Below, in pieces: positions 37,192 to 46,171 of a stretch of DNA of 64,000 bases. This DNA is from an uncultured Verrucomicrobiales bacterium (lineage in GTDB: Bacteria > Verrucomicrobiota > Verrucomicrobiia > Verrucomicrobiales > Akkermansiaceae). The position numbers were made by a program, and so were the translations under genes. The stretch spans positions 1-64,000 of the forward strand of contig CAMQZC010000005.1 of NCBI GenBank assembly GCA_947039485.1, read 5' to 3'. Under the pieces are notes generated by a model. The model made no database searches. It was not told where the DNA came from and saw only the letters and a list, made by a program, of their open reading frames with translations. The first letter of the stretch is position 1; each line of letters opens with the position of its first letter.

Positions 37192-38169
37192 TTAGTTGGA
37201 GTTCTTGGGCTTGCGGTGCTTGCGGTCGATGTAGTCGACATCCTCAGCGCTGAGGCGCAGGACGGATAATTTCATCTGGCGGCCAGTATCCTGCTTGAGG
37301 TAGATGATGTCTTTTTTCTCATCGTAGCGTGTGACCTTGGCAAAGGCGCTGTACTTCCCATCAAGGGAGTGCCAGTCGCGGTAGTCTTGTGATTTGAGGC
37401 GGACTCGATGCTCCTTGTAGACGCGCTCTGCGGCCTCCACACCTTTGCGAATCTCAAGCTCAAGTCCCGAGGTGTATCCCTCGTATCCGTGGATGCGGCC
37501 CACGATCTCTCCGTTGGCGGAGACGATAGCGATGGCGGGCTTGCCCTTGAGTTTGTAGCGGTGTTGGAGGTTGTTGACATAATCGCGGCTGTAGCGCGCT
37601 TTCTTGCCTGAGCTGTCATCGAGACCGGCGCCTGCATCGAGCTTGATGCGCAGCACGCGCTCGTGGCACCAATTGTTAAACTCCTCGGTCTCAAGCAGGT
37701 CACGGGCGATGGTCTTGCTCTCCTTGCTGAGTACGGAGTCGTGGAACCAAATGATGGTGGGGATGCCTTCGAGGCGTGCCGTTCGCAGCCCCTTCTGGTA
37801 GTTCGTAAGCCATCCGTGACCGAGAGCGCGGTTTAAGAAGGCCTCATCGATGCCTTCAATCGCTGCATCGGGGTTGTCAGGGTCGGTGAAGAAAATTTCC
37901 CCATCCGCTCCGTTGTCGATTTTCTCCAGCTCCGCGGAGCTGTTGACGTTGAGTGTCTCGGCCGCGATGTCGGTAGCATCGAGGCGTAGGGGGTTGATGT
38001 GTGCTGCTGCTGCTGCAGCGGCCTTAGCCTCCTCGCTGCTGGCCTTGGCTGCAGCGGCCTCGCGCTCGAGCGTGGATTGCTGCTTGAAGATGCTGCATGA
38101 GTTGAGCGAGAGTGCGACGATGAGGCTGTAGCAGCAGGCTAGGGCGCAGGTCTGGAGGCTCAATTTCAT
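37192..38169 (-). CDS. Secreted thioredoxin-like/SH3-like hypothetical lipoprotein
   Basis: 325 aa, lipobox LSLNSCSIF; WLTNYQKGLRTARLEGIPTIIWFHDS resembles thioredoxin-fold. Confidence 0.6.
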   Translation of the reverse strand: MKLSLQTCALACCYSLIVALSLNSCSIFKQQSTLEREAAAAKASSEEAKAAAAAAAHINPLRLDATDIAAETLNVNSSAELEKIDNGADGEIFFTDPDNPDAAIEGIDEAFLNRALGHGWLTNYQKGLRTARLEGIPTIIWFHDSVLSKESKTIARDLLETEEFNNWCHERVLRIKLDAGAGLDDSSGKKARYSRDYVNNLQHRYKLKGKPAIAIVSANGEIVGRIHGYEGYTSGLELEIRKGVEAAERVYKEHRVRLKSQDYRDWHSLDGKYSAFAKVTRYDEKKDIIYLKQDTGRQMKLSVLRLSAEDVDYIDRKHRKPKNSN

Positions 38170-38187
38170 GGCTAGGGGGTGGGTGGA

Positions 38188-39000
38188 TTATGGTTCTTGG
38201 GATTTGACTTGCTGCCATGCGGCTTCCATCTCATCGAGGCTGGCGGACTGAAGGCTCTGGTTTTGCTGCTTGAGTATCTGCTCAATGCCTGCAAAGCGGC
38301 GCTCAAACTTGCGGTTCGCGCCTGCCAGTGCAATCTCGGGGTCGATATCTGTTTGTCGGCAGAGGTTGACGCAGGAGAAGAGGAGATCACCGAGTTCCTC
38401 TTCAAGGTGTGCGGTGTCCTCAGGCTGGGTAAAGCACTGCTCAACCTCGGCTAATTCTTCGCGCACCTTGTCGGCGACCTGTTGGGCGTTGTCCCATTCA
38501 AAGCCGACTTTGGCGGCTTTTTTAGAGATTTTCATCGCGCGCATCAGGGCAGGCAGCCCCTTGCCACAGTTGTGTAGGTAGGGCTCATCCTCGATGGACT
38601 GCTCGACGCGCTTGATGGCATCCCATTGATTGAGTACACCATCGCTGTCTACCACCTCAGCATTGCTAAAGACGTGGGGGTGACGACGCACCAGCTTGTC
38701 AGCGAGCACACAGGCAATGTCATTGATGTCAAAGTCCGCGTGCTCCTTCGCCATATCGGCGTGAAAGAGCACCTGCAAGAGGACATCACCCAGCTCCTCG
38801 CGCATGTGTGACCAGTCCTCCTCGCGGATGGCGTCGATGCACTCATAGACCTCCTCAATGAGGTTGCTCACGATGCTGGCATGAGTCTGCTGTGCATCCC
38901 AAGGGCAGCCCCCTGGGGCACGGAGACGACGCATGATGCAGATGGCACGCTCAAGCTGTCGGGCGGGATCCTTGCAGTGGATCATCTGCTCATCAGTCAT
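38188..39000 (-). CDS. mazG: Nucleoside triphosphate pyrophosphohydrolase
   Basis: LRAPGGCPWDAQQTHASIVSNLIEEVYECIDAI...EELGDVLLQVLFHA. Confidence 0.95.
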   Translation of the reverse strand: MTDEQMIHCKDPARQLERAICIMRRLRAPGGCPWDAQQTHASIVSNLIEEVYECIDAIREEDWSHMREELGDVLLQVLFHADMAKEHADFDINDIACVLADKLVRRHPHVFSNAEVVDSDGVLNQWDAIKRVEQSIEDEPYLHNCGKGLPALMRAMKISKKAAKVGFEWDNAQQVADKVREELAEVEQCFTQPEDTAHLEEELGDLLFSCVNLCRQTDIDPEIALAGANRKFERRFAGIEQILKQQNQSLQSASLDEMEAAWQQVKSQEP

Positions 39001-39290
39001 AATCCGCGGCGATCTCGGCGTTCGTTCTTACACTTGCCTGCGAGGATGTTGTCGATGTTCTGCACCATAATCCAAGCCACGCGGCGGCGTTGGTACTTGC
39101 GCCAGAGAATCTCGCGCAGGTCTCCCCAGATTTCTTCGCTGAACTCTGCGGACTCAAAGACGACATCGTCCTTGAGGGCGCGGCCTACTTTGGGCGCGGA
39201 TTCGAGCTGCCACCAGCCTCCAAAGTGAGAGGCTTGGTAAATGACCTTTTGGCCTTCATCGTTCTTAGCTTTCCATGAGAATACTTCCAT
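38997..39290 (-). CDS. Small conserved hypothetical protein translationally coupled to mazG (4-bp overlap)
   Basis: 97-aa ORF; stop overlaps mazG start. Confidence 0.6.
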   Translation of the reverse strand: MEVFSWKAKNDEGQKVIYQASHFGGWWQLESAPKVGRALKDDVVFESAEFSEEIWGDLREILWRKYQRRRVAWIMVQNIDNILAGKCKNERRDRRGL

Positions 39291-39304
39291 ATGATAATTT
39301 CGTT

Positions 39305-39817
39305 TTAGTTTTTGCTGCGATGGATTTTGTTGACGTCATCGCGCATTGTTGGTGTGATTTCTGCTGTGTTGCCCCCAGCGTTGAGGGAGATAATGATAGG
39401 CTTGGAGCGGTTGCCCTCAGCATCGTACCTGTAGATAACACGCTGCACGAGCATGCCTCCGGGATTGGTATACATGCGCTCCTCAATCAGGCGTGCATTG
39501 CGGTCGTAGCCGTAGGCTACCTTGTAGATGATTTGGCGCTTGTTGTTGTAGATGCGGCAGCCAACGAGCTGAGAGTACTTGCCCTCAATGTATTCATTGA
39601 TGGCGGCGAGTCGTCCACTGGGGGCATAGACCATGCTGAGCATGCCCGGCTGGCCTGACTGGCGTTTGTAGATAGCCCTCGTGCCATCGGGGTGGCGCGT
39701 GACGCGCACCATGTCCTTGGACTCGGATGAGAGGTCCGGACTCTGGGCGAAGCTGTGGCTGCTCAGCGAGAGTAAGAGCAGTGTTATGCAGGTGATGGTA
39801 GCGTGGAGCTGCTTCAT
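39305..39817 (-). CDS. Secreted hypothetical protein with YD-like repeats
   Basis: 170 aa, signal peptide, IYKRQSGQPG...YGYDRNARLIEERMYTNPGG...YRYDAEGN. Confidence 0.6.
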   Translation of the reverse strand: MKQLHATITCITLLLLSLSSHSFAQSPDLSSESKDMVRVTRHPDGTRAIYKRQSGQPGMLSMVYAPSGRLAAINEYIEGKYSQLVGCRIYNNKRQIIYKVAYGYDRNARLIEERMYTNPGGMLVQRVIYRYDAEGNRSKPIIISLNAGGNTAEITPTMRDDVNKIHRSKN

Positions 39818-39863
39818 GGCGTATATTTTAACGCGAAGGGGCTAACAAGGCAAGCCCTCATTC

Positions 39864-41141
39864 TCAAAGGCTGCGTAGGGCGCGCTCCATGGACTGTAGC
39901 GTCCAGTCAATATCAGCCTCGGTATGGGCCGTGGAGATGAAGCCTGACTCATAGGCTGAGGGGGCTACGTAGACGCCCTGCTCAAGCATGGAGAGGAAGT
40001 AGTGGCGGAATATATTAAAGTCTGACTTCATCGCGCTGTTCAAATCATAGACATCGCCTGGGCAGAAGAAGAGGCTATACATTGAGCCTGCACGCTTGAA
40101 GCAAAAGTCCTTGCCCGTATCGCGCAGGATGCGTGCCACGCCCTCCTCAAGTCTGGCGCCGAGGTTCTCGAGCCTCTCATAGGCATTGCTTGCTTTGAGC
40201 TCACGGAGCTGCGCGAGGCCTGCCGCCATCGCGACGGGGTTGCCGCTGAGTGTGCCAGCCTGATAGACCGGACCTAGAGGGGAGAGGCAGTCCATGATAT
40301 CTGCGCGGCCGCCAAAGGCACCCACGGGTAGCCCCCCGCCGATAATCTTGCCCAAGCAGGTCAAATCAGGGCTGATGTTGAGCTTGCCCTGCACACCAGC
40401 AGGCGAGATGCGAAAGCCTGTCATCACCTCATCAAAAATCAGCAGGGCTCCGTGACGCGCTGTAATCTCGCGCAGGAACTCTAAATAGCCATCATATGGT
40501 AGATAAAATCCAGCATTGCCTGGATAGGGCTCCACGATGATCGCCGCAATGCGGCTGCCCACACGCGCAAAAGCCGCCTCTAGCGCCTCGCGGTTATTGT
40601 AGGGGAGTGAGAGCGTCAAGCGCGCAAAGTCCGCAGGCACACCTGCACTATCGGGCTCACCATGAGTGAGTGCCCCGCTGCCAGCAGCCACTAAGAGGCT
40701 ATCGGAGTGGCCGTGGTAGCAGCCATCAAACTTGATAATCATATCGCGGCCAGTGTAACCACGAGCGAGGCGGATGGCACTCATCGTCGCCTCCGTGCCG
40801 CTGTTACACATGCGTAGCTTCTCAACCGAGGGGATCCAGTCGCAGACCATCTCAGCCATATCAACCTCGACGCTCGTAGGCGTGCCAAAGCTTAGCCCAT
40901 GGGTAGCCGCCTCGCAGACGGCCTCAATCACACAGTTAGGTGCATGACCCAGAATTGCAGGGCCCCATGTGCCCACATAGTCGATATAATCATTGCCATC
41001 AACATCTTTGAGGTGCGCTCCCTTGGCTGAGGTGACAAAAAATGGTGCACGATCCAGTCGTCGAAAGGCTCGTACGGGGGAATTGACACCGCCAGGGATG
41101 CATTGGCAGGCACGTTGGAATAACTCCTGTGAGAGGGACAT
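39864..41141 (-). CDS. hemL: Glutamate-1-semialdehyde 2,1-aminomutase (start MSLSQELF; ORF extends to 41180)
   Basis: CIPGGVNSPVRAF, CNSGTEATMSAIRLARGYTGRD, FDEVMTGFR, GKIIGGGLPVGAFGGR. Confidence 0.96.
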   Translation of the reverse strand: MSLSQELFQRACQCIPGGVNSPVRAFRRLDRAPFFVTSAKGAHLKDVDGNDYIDYVGTWGPAILGHAPNCVIEAVCEAATHGLSFGTPTSVEVDMAEMVCDWIPSVEKLRMCNSGTEATMSAIRLARGYTGRDMIIKFDGCYHGHSDSLLVAAGSGALTHGEPDSAGVPADFARLTLSLPYNNREALEAAFARVGSRIAAIIVEPYPGNAGFYLPYDGYLEFLREITARHGALLIFDEVMTGFRISPAGVQGKLNISPDLTCLGKIIGGGLPVGAFGGRADIMDCLSPLGPVYQAGTLSGNPVAMAAGLAQLRELKASNAYERLENLGARLEEGVARILRDTGKDFCFKRAGSMYSLFFCPGDVYDLNSAMKSDFNIFRHYFLSMLEQGVYVAPSAYESGFISTAHTEADIDWTLQSMERALRSL

Positions 41142-41279
41142 GCGAGAAGTATAGGGTAGTGAGCGCGCCTGCTCAAGCATAATTATTGTTCCGAGAGCGT
41201 CAGTAAGTGTCGGCTTTTTTAATGACTATCACATTTTGAGGTTGATTTCCAAAAGGACTATGGCATACTAAAAGCGATT

Positions 41280-41891
41280 ATGGCACTCATCTATATTAGT
41301 AAGTCTGATGGCAGCAACAACAAGTACCGACTCCCTGCCAATGAGGCAATGACCGTACAGATCGGTCGAGCGGAGGGCTGCCTCATCTCTCTGCCTGACG
41401 AGGAGGGCATCTCAGGTGTTCACTGCAGCATCAGCTATGTCAACGGATATTACCTGTTGCGTGACGAGGGATCGACTAATGGAACCCTCCTCGAGGGAGC
41501 CCCTATCGAGGCTGTCTACCTAGAAGAAGGTAAGCAGTACAAGATTGGTGGCGCTACGATTACCTATGACTCCGAGGGTGCCCATTCTGCCCCAGCAGTT
41601 GAGCAAGCTCCAGCCACCACAGCTACGCTCAAGAGGCGCACTCCTGCCGCAGGACCCAAGCTGCGAAAGAAAAAAGCAGGCATGCCAGGCCTCGAAGTAA
41701 GTGCTGGAGGCTCCAGTAGCATTCAATACAGCCATTCTCCCAATCTCTTCTTCATCTTTGTCGTGATTGTCATCTCTTTTGTGGCAGGCATGTCGCTGCG
41801 TCACAAGGCTGACACGGGTCGATTCTACCCTAGTGATGCCATGTCGGGTGAGACCAAAGTCGCTAAACCTGCTAAGGAAAAGGGGAAATAA
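41280..41891 (+). CDS. FHA-domain protein with C-terminal TM segment
   Basis: IGRAEGCLISLPDEEGISGVHCSISYVNGYYLLRDEGSTNGTLLEG. Confidence 0.85.
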   Translation: MALIYISKSDGSNNKYRLPANEAMTVQIGRAEGCLISLPDEEGISGVHCSISYVNGYYLLRDEGSTNGTLLEGAPIEAVYLEEGKQYKIGGATITYDSEGAHSAPAVEQAPATTATLKRRTPAAGPKLRKKKAGMPGLEVSAGGSSSIQYSHSPNLFFIFVVIVISFVAGMSLRHKADTGRFYPSDAMSGETKVAKPAKEKGK

Positions 41892-41908
41892 CCCCCCATT
41901 CAGAGCAG

Positions 41909-41945
41909 AAAAAAGCCTCGCTAGTTTGCACTAGCGAGGCTTTTT
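41909..41945. terminator. Bidirectional terminator between convergent FHA and aroC genes
   Basis: AAAAAGCCTCGCTAGT-TTGC-ACTAGCGAGGCTTTTT. Confidence 0.85.
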
Positions 41946-41969
41946 CGTGTCGAAAATCGTGTATGGTGA

Positions 41970-43067
41970 TTAAATCTGAGCTGATCGTTGGCGCAGCACA
42001 TGGTCGCAGATCACGATAGCAGCCATTGATTCCACCACTGGCACCGCGCGCGGCAGTACACAGGCATCATGCCTGCCCTTGCCGCGAAGCTTGAGCTCGA
42101 TATGCTCATCATTGACCGTATCCTGCTCAATCATCAGCGTTGCCGTCGGCTTAAAGGCCATGCGCATATTGATATTCTCACCATTAGACATGCCTCCTTG
42201 GATGCCGCCACTGAGATTGCTGCGCGTGCGGACACGATCGCCCTCCATATAGTAGGGGTCATTGTGCTCGCTGCCGCGATAGTTCGCCGCAGCAAAGCCA
42301 CTACCCACCTCAAAGCCCTTGCAGGCAGGAATACTCATCATCGCATGAGCCAAGGTTGCCTCAAGCTTATCAAAAACGGGATCACCCAGACCCACAGGCG
42401 CATTACGAATGCTGCACGCGACAATGCCGCCTACAGAATCACCAGCCGAGCGAGCCGACTCAATAGCCGCAATCATCGCCTTGGCACTCGCCTCATCAGC
42501 CGTGCGCACCATGTTGGACTCCACCGTAGCCGCGCAGACATCGGCGGGGCTCATCGGGCAGATCACCTGATGGACCTGTGCCACCCATGCGATAATCTCT
42601 AAATCGGGGTAGAGTGTCTTGATCACAGCCTTGGCAACGGCACCAGCCGCCACACGACCAATCGTCTCGCGAGCCGAGGCCCGTCCGCCACCAGCCCAAG
42701 CGCGAATACCATACTTTGCATCATAGCAATAATCAGCATGTGATGGGCGATAGCAGTGCTGCATCTCGTTATAAGCTGTTGAGCGTTGGTCCTTGTTGCG
42801 CACAGAGAGAGCAATGGGTGTGCCAAGCGTCTTGCCGTCGAGCACGCCGCTGAGAATCTCGACGCGATCAGCCTCGTCGCGAGGTGTGACAATTGAGCTC
42901 TGGCCAGGGCGTCGGCGATCGAGCTCCGTCTGAATCAGCTCAGGGCTGATGGAGACCCCTGCGGGGCAGCCATCAATGACGACACCCACACCAACTCCGT
43001 GGGATTCACCCCAGGTGCTAATTTTAAAAATGGAAGCAAAGCTGCTAGACATGGCTTGATTATACAC
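41970..43067 (-). CDS. aroC: Chorismate synthase
   Basis: [49 protein letters not shown]. Confidence 0.97.
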   Translation of the reverse strand: MYNQAMSSSFASIFKISTWGESHGVGVGVVIDGCPAGVSISPELIQTELDRRRPGQSSIVTPRDEADRVEILSGVLDGKTLGTPIALSVRNKDQRSTAYNEMQHCYRPSHADYCYDAKYGIRAWAGGGRASARETIGRVAAGAVAKAVIKTLYPDLEIIAWVAQVHQVICPMSPADVCAATVESNMVRTADEASAKAMIAAIESARSAGDSVGGIVACSIRNAPVGLGDPVFDKLEATLAHAMMSIPACKGFEVGSGFAAANYRGSEHNDPYYMEGDRVRTRSNLSGGIQGGMSNGENINMRMAFKPTATLMIEQDTVNDEHIELKLRGKGRHDACVLPRAVPVVESMAAIVICDHVLRQRSAQI

Positions 43068-43126
43068 GAGAGAGGCAAGCTATTCAAGCCCTATACAAAG
43101 TTGGGCTGAGTCAAGCTCTCGCTTAC

Positions 43127-43945
43127 TCAATAGCCCCCTCGAATCTTCTGCAAATACTGCCAATTGATATATCCCAGATAGCCGAGCAAAAACATATTAT
43201 AAATACTGCCTAGCGATAAGAAATAAAGAGCCACCGTCACGGAAATCAGTACCCCTAGCCAAGCTGTGAGGATGGGGCGCTGCGTGATATCATTGAGCAA
43301 ATGCGAGCCATCGAGTGGATAAATGGGCAGCAAGTTTAAGAAAGTCCACCAGATGCCGATGAAGAAGATGCTATCATAAAAGTACAAAGCAAACTGCGAC
43401 AACGATCCATCCTCGATGGCGCTAAAAAGCGTCTGATTTGCCTGCGCAATGCTATCCGCATGCACAATCGCTCCCGAGAAGGGAAGGTGTGAGGTGAAGG
43501 CTACCATAAATCCATCCCCGACGTTGCCTATCTGAATGCCCAAAATCAAGGCCGCAAGGAGCAGCGGGAGAAAGCTACCCACGGGCCCTGCCAGTACCAT
43601 CTTAAAATGATCCCAGCGACTCAGGCGCGCGCCCTGATTCACCGCCATGCCTCCCAGAGTGCCAATCACAATATAGGGATAGCCACCCCCGTAGCGACGG
43701 CCCACCAGCGCATGCCCAAACTCATGGCAGAGCAGGCAGAGCATGCCCATCAGCATAAACGCAAGAACCGCAGATAAGGTCGTGCCTCCTCCGATATTGA
43801 GTGCTCCTCCGAGAAAAGCGAGTAGAAGCCAAGAAAATGGCTGAATCTCGACAGGAATGCCGAAGAGGTGGAAATTAATGCTGAGGTTTTTCATTCGGGT
43901 ATCAAATTGATCTAATATCTTAGTACAGACGACTCTTTGAGACAA
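43127..43945 (-). CDS. M50/site-2-protease-like membrane metallopeptidase
   Basis: HEFGHALVGRRYGG zinc motif; LLPIYPLDGSHLL. Confidence 0.88.
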   Translation of the reverse strand: MSQRVVCTKILDQFDTRMKNLSINFHLFGIPVEIQPFSWLLLAFLGGALNIGGGTTLSAVLAFMLMGMLCLLCHEFGHALVGRRYGGGYPYIVIGTLGGMAVNQGARLSRWDHFKMVLAGPVGSFLPLLLAALILGIQIGNVGDGFMVAFTSHLPFSGAIVHADSIAQANQTLFSAIEDGSLSQFALYFYDSIFFIGIWWTFLNLLPIYPLDGSHLLNDITQRPILTAWLGVLISVTVALYFLSLGSIYNMFLLGYLGYINWQYLQKIRGGY

Positions 43946-44004
43946 GGCAAGAGCGTGACTTCAGTAGAGAAAATTAAAAAAAGCAAGAAAAGTATAAAAA
44001 GTAC

Positions 44005-44033
44005 TTGCTATACATAAAAAAAACATGTATTAT
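44005..44033 (+). promoter_or_regulatory. Sigma70-like promoter for tRNA-Asn
   Basis: TTGCTA, 17-bp spacer, TATTAT. Confidence 0.6.
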
Positions 44034-44069
44034 TAGCCCGCACCTCACCAGTCCGGTGAGAATTGCAAA

Positions 44070-44141
44070 TCCGGTGTAGCTCAGCGGCAGAGCGGGTGAC
44101 TGTTAATCACTAGGTCGTTGGTTCGATCCCATCCGCCGGAG
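44070..44141 (+). tRNA. tRNA-Asn (anticodon GTT)
   Basis: Cloverleaf: TCCGGTG/CGCCGGA acceptor, GTAGCTCAGCGGCAGAGC D-arm, GACTGTTAATC anticodon loop, GGTTCGATCC T-arm. Confidence 0.95.
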
Positions 44142-44144
44142 GAT

Positions 44145-44180
44145 AAAAGACTCACATCTTAACGATGTGAGTCTTTTTTT
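44145..44180 (+). terminator. Terminator after tRNA-Asn
   Basis: AAAAGACTCACATC-TTAAC-GATGTGAGTCTTTTTTT. Confidence 0.85.
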
Positions 44181-44403
44181 ATTCCTTGAGTGGGGCGGGT
44201 AGCTTTTCGAGTATTCGTAGCTTCTCTAGAGGGTCGCCGTCTTTGTCTTTACTGGCTTCCTTGGGGTCAGGTAGCATGGCTAGGCGCGTGTCCTCGACCA
44301 TGGCTTTGAACTTCTCTGCTTGGCTAATCTCGCCGCTTGCGTCTCGGAAGAGGTTTGCGAGCCAGTCTCGTTTCTCGCTGATGCTGAGGTGTTTTTTCTT
44401 CAT
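44179..44403 (-). CDS. Small hypothetical protein, possibly phage terminase-small-subunit-like
   Basis: 74 aa; ISEKRDWLANLFRDASGEISQAEKFKAMVED resembles TerS-like segments; overlaps next gene by 4 bp. Confidence 0.45.
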   Translation of the reverse strand: MKKKHLSISEKRDWLANLFRDASGEISQAEKFKAMVEDTRLAMLPDPKEASKDKDGDPLEKLRILEKLPAPLKE

Positions 44404-44702
44404 GGGTTTGGCATGTTCTCCATGGGGAGGAAGCTGAGATAGCTGCGGATGCGCTCGCGTCCTTGTGGGCTGAGTTGGTACTCGCTAGGTTTGCGCGTGG
44501 CGAGGCGTAGGACAAGTCCCGCGCGCTCTAGGCTGCTGAGCACGGCACTACTAGCTTGGCTGCTGAGCTGGCAATTCTGTCCGATGTCGCGGCTGGTTTC
44601 AAGTCCTGCGGCAAGCGCGATGAGGACTCGCTGACTGTTGCTGCTCAAATCATCCTCTTGGAGGCGGAGTAGGAGGCGGCAACTAAAGTCGATGGCTTTC
44701 AT
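44400..44702 (-). CDS. Winged-helix (MarR/PadR-like) DNA-binding protein (start MKAIDFS; ORF extends to 44744)
   Basis: LIALAAGLETSRDIGQNCQLSSQASSAVLSSLERAGLVLRLATRKPSEYQLSPQGRERI. Confidence 0.65.
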   Translation of the reverse strand: MKAIDFSCRLLLRLQEDDLSSNSQRVLIALAAGLETSRDIGQNCQLSSQASSAVLSSLERAGLVLRLATRKPSEYQLSPQGRERIRSYLSFLPMENMPNP

Positions 44703-44736
44703 TTTTTTGTGTTCTTGTGTTTTATGGTTGTAGGGT

Positions 44737-45354
44737 TTAATCATGAAGCTCTCCGCGCTGGCAGCCGGAGTGCTTCCAGAGCTGGTAGAGGGGGTGGCTG
44801 TCGTTGGACTGGCTCTGCACGGCGTTAAAGTGGCTGGCGTTTGGCAGTGCGATGCGGGTGTACTCCTCTAGCAGGGCTTGGCGAGCGGTTGTGCTGCTGG
44901 TGAGCCCGATGCACATCTTGTAGGCGAGGCGTGAGCAGAGAGCCTCGATAAATAGGGGCTCAAATAACTCGGTATTTTCGCAGTCGCAGATGTAGAGCAG
45001 GCGAATATGCTTGCTTGGGCTGTAGACTGATCGTCCTCGTAGTGTCCATCCTTTCTGATTGACGCTCAGGACGCGCAGGCAGTCTGGCGGCAGGTTGTGC
45101 TTGAGCAGATGCGTGCTATCGGGGATCTCATCTCTGCTGCTGACAAGTTGGACGAGTTGCTGCGCAAAGCTCCATCGGTGTGCGCAGAGTACCTCACGTC
45201 GTACGGGATGGTAGTGAATGTAGCAGAGTCGCGATGCTGCAGATCCGTTGGGGTCGATGGTTGGGATGGGGGACTCGCCCAGCTTACTCAGGGCGAGATT
45301 GCAGATGTCTAAGGCGCTGCAGGCCCTGTTCTCGATGTTTACTTCTGTATTCAT
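44737..45354 (-). CDS. Podovirus tail-adaptor (gp4/tail tubular protein A-like) protein
   Basis: DICNLALSKLGESPIPTIDPNGSAASRLCYIHYHPVRREVLCAHRWSFAQQ signature. Confidence 0.8.
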   Translation of the reverse strand: MNTEVNIENRACSALDICNLALSKLGESPIPTIDPNGSAASRLCYIHYHPVRREVLCAHRWSFAQQLVQLVSSRDEIPDSTHLLKHNLPPDCLRVLSVNQKGWTLRGRSVYSPSKHIRLLYICDCENTELFEPLFIEALCSRLAYKMCIGLTSSTTARQALLEEYTRIALPNASHFNAVQSQSNDSHPLYQLWKHSGCQRGELHD

Positions 45355-45538
45355 ATGGTTGCGTTGAATGTATCAGATGATGTCCTGTTTTCGGCCATCA
45401 CCTCTTAGATGCTCGCATAAATGGGCTTAGGCGGCAATGAGTGCATTTGCCACTGGCTATGAAGCCCACACTGGGCTGGGTGCTTTTCACCAGCCTGCGT
45501 ACTAGCCATCGGCTACTATCTTGCATTATGATTCAGAC

Positions 45539-45916
45539 ATGAACAACGATGCCCGATTACTAGCTCGTCAATACTACCTCCGCCACGACCGTGACTGGCT
45601 CGTCGATGTGGAGGCCTTGGCGGCAAATCCTCGGGCGGTTGTTGTCAACCTCCCAAACTTAGTGGTCTTGCTCAAGCCTGTCTGCATCCGCGAGCCTATG
45701 GCTTGGCTGGATTTGCGTCAGAGCCCAGAGGCTGCTGATGCTTGGTATGTGCATTTGCTGGTGGGTGATGTTGCGCTTGCGCTGTCTCTGGCTCGCGATT
45801 TGGATGTGCTGCCATGGCTTTGTTTTCAACGGGGGGCTCGCGACTCAAGAGGCCACTGCTACTCTTGGGCTCGTTTTGTAGCGCGCCGCGCCACTTTGCC
45901 AACTAGCAGTATCTAA
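45539..45916 (+). CDS. Hypothetical protein of the phage-like cassette
   Basis: 125-aa ORF heading a co-directional run into the portal gene. Confidence 0.55.
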   Translation: MNNDARLLARQYYLRHDRDWLVDVEALAANPRAVVVNLPNLVVLLKPVCIREPMAWLDLRQSPEAADAWYVHLLVGDVALALSLARDLDVLPWLCFQRGARDSRGHCYSWARFVARRATLPTSSI

Positions 45917-45940
45917 CATCATAAAATATAGAATAATTAT

Positions 45941-46144
45941 ATGGGATTTTCCTCATCCAAACAATCCACTCCTGCCGCTGAACCAATACCTACCGTATCG
46001 ATCGCTGAAGACGACAATATCAATAGCTCAAGTGCACGCGATAATCAGGCATCGCGCCGTAAGGGCTTGCTCTCGACAATACTCAGCAGCTCCGAGGCCT
46101 CCAGTAATAAGACGATGGGCTCTAATTCGAGCTCCTTGGGCTGA
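45941..46144 (+). CDS. Small Ser-rich phage-associated protein
   Basis: 67 aa; SRRKGLLSTILSSS...NKTMGSNSSSLG resembles the RRKG..STILT..G..KTLLG small protein common beside podovirus portals. Confidence 0.6.
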   Translation: MGFSSSKQSTPAAEPIPTVSIAEDDNINSSSARDNQASRRKGLLSTILSSSEASSNKTMGSNSSSLG

Positions 46145-46171
46145 TTGATTCATTGATAGCTACCTGATTTT

